Below, piece by piece: positions 63,774 to 64,000 of a DNA stretch of 64,000 nt. Each line of letters opens with the position of its first letter. The first letter of the stretch is position 1. This stretch comes from Vibrio tritonius (GTDB lineage Bacteria; Pseudomonadota; Gammaproteobacteria; Enterobacterales; Vibrionaceae): assembly GCF_001547935.1 (NCBI RefSeq), contig NZ_AP014635.1:1798001-1862000 (forward strand), written 5' to 3'. The notes below the pieces were generated by a model. It had not been told where the DNA came from. It saw nothing but the letters and a program-made list of their open reading frames with translations, and searched no databases. Both the position numbers and the translations under genes were made by a program.

Positions 63774-64000
63774 TTAGCAGTGGTACGGATAGTCCATTTG
63801 CTTGGCAATCTTAATTCGCGCATCCTTTCCGGCTAATCGCTCAACCAGAAATAATCCCAAATCAATAGAAGACGACACTCCCCTTCCGGTCACTACATCA
63901 CCTTCATCCACTATGCGGCTATCATGTACAGTTTTGCAGTACGGTGCTAACTCTTCGAATGCGTTAGGGTGCGTGGTTGCGCACTTATCAAAAAGAAAGC
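63774..64000 (-). CDS. DJ-1/PfpI family protein (C-terminal part; 5' end beyond the window)
   Basis: About 75 C-terminal residues are visible. They start with FLFDKCATTHPNAFEEL, followed by DEGDVVTGRGVSSSIDLGL and VERLAGKDARIKIAKQM; this is the typical C-terminal half of the ThiJ/DJ-1/PfpI glutamine-amidotransferase-like fold. The nucleophilic-elbow Cys would lie in the missing part. The frame is open at 64,000. Stop TAA at 63774-63776. Possible roles range from glyoxalase or isonitrile hydratase to regulator; it cannot be narrowed here. Confidence 0.85.
   Translation of the reverse strand, partial: FLFDKCATTHPNAFEELAPYCKTVHDSRIVDEGDVVTGRGVSSSIDLGLFLVERLAGKDARIKIAKQMDYPYHC

Overview
The window reads as part of a Vibrio (Vibrionaceae) chromosome. 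The housekeeping blocks (queC/queE, an aap-type amino-acid ABC transporter, yccA-like, tusE, acylphosphatase, rlmI) and a chemosensory operon laid out like V. cholerae cluster I (F9 class) occur together as they do, from memory, on V. cholerae chromosome 1. Accessory material sits around this core.

Layout. (1) 1-29,401, minus strand: three giant NRPS genes, transcribed 29,401 to 16,409, then 16,373 to 9,834, then 9,832 to beyond the left edge. They encode nine C-A-PCP modules and the start of a terminal thioesterase. Reading the A-domain specificity residues by eye gives Ala-Thr-Ser-Leu / Thr-Val(like) / Leu-Ser-Ser. Three C domains are of the dual epimerisation/condensation type. The first C domain resembles the acyl/aryl-accepting starter domain of EntF/DhbF. 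(2) 29,402-31,019: an AT-rich 880-bp leader with a near-consensus Fur box, then an EntD-type phosphopantetheinyl transferase. Together these suggest an iron-regulated peptide, possibly a siderophore, although no aryl-acid, receptor or export genes lie in the window. (3) 31,269-45,747: core genes for glutaredoxin 2, 7-deazaguanine synthesis, a Cof-type phosphatase, a siroheme-synthase N-domain protein, the four-gene amino-acid importer, a BI-1 family membrane protein, TusE, acylphosphatase, a small unannotated protein, RlmI, and an SDR/aldo-keto reductase pair. (4) 45,748-46,610: a repeat-rich spacer with a hexanucleotide repeat and a 266-bp MITE-like inverted-repeat element; half of a second copy lies at 33.5 kb. 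(5) 46,611-57,223: a ten-gene chemosensory operon with a soluble receptor carrying two signalling tips (DosM-like), a triple CheW, CheB, a HEAT-like protein, CheR, CheY, CheA, a small STAS-like protein, a second CheY and a membrane receptor without a sensor domain. (6) 57,443-59,589: a class B/e(P4)-like acid phosphatase and a NiCoT metal transporter. (7) 59,899-62,316: a compact three-gene CBASS-type anti-phage module (DUF2188 protein, CD-NTase with AGS-C sensor domain, SLATT membrane effector) behind a palindromic operator candidate. (8) 62,489-64,000: a frameshifted small gene, a hexapeptide-repeat acetyltransferase and the 3' end of a DJ-1/PfpI gene.

How parts work together. The PPTase would arm the nine carrier domains of the NRPS. 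Oppositely charged ends of the three NRPS proteins probably set their order. The chemosensory proteins should assemble a cytoplasmic array held together by the double-tip receptor. In the defence module the CD-NTase would make a nucleotide signal that opens the SLATT membrane protein. All assignments come from reading the sequence; no database search was run.
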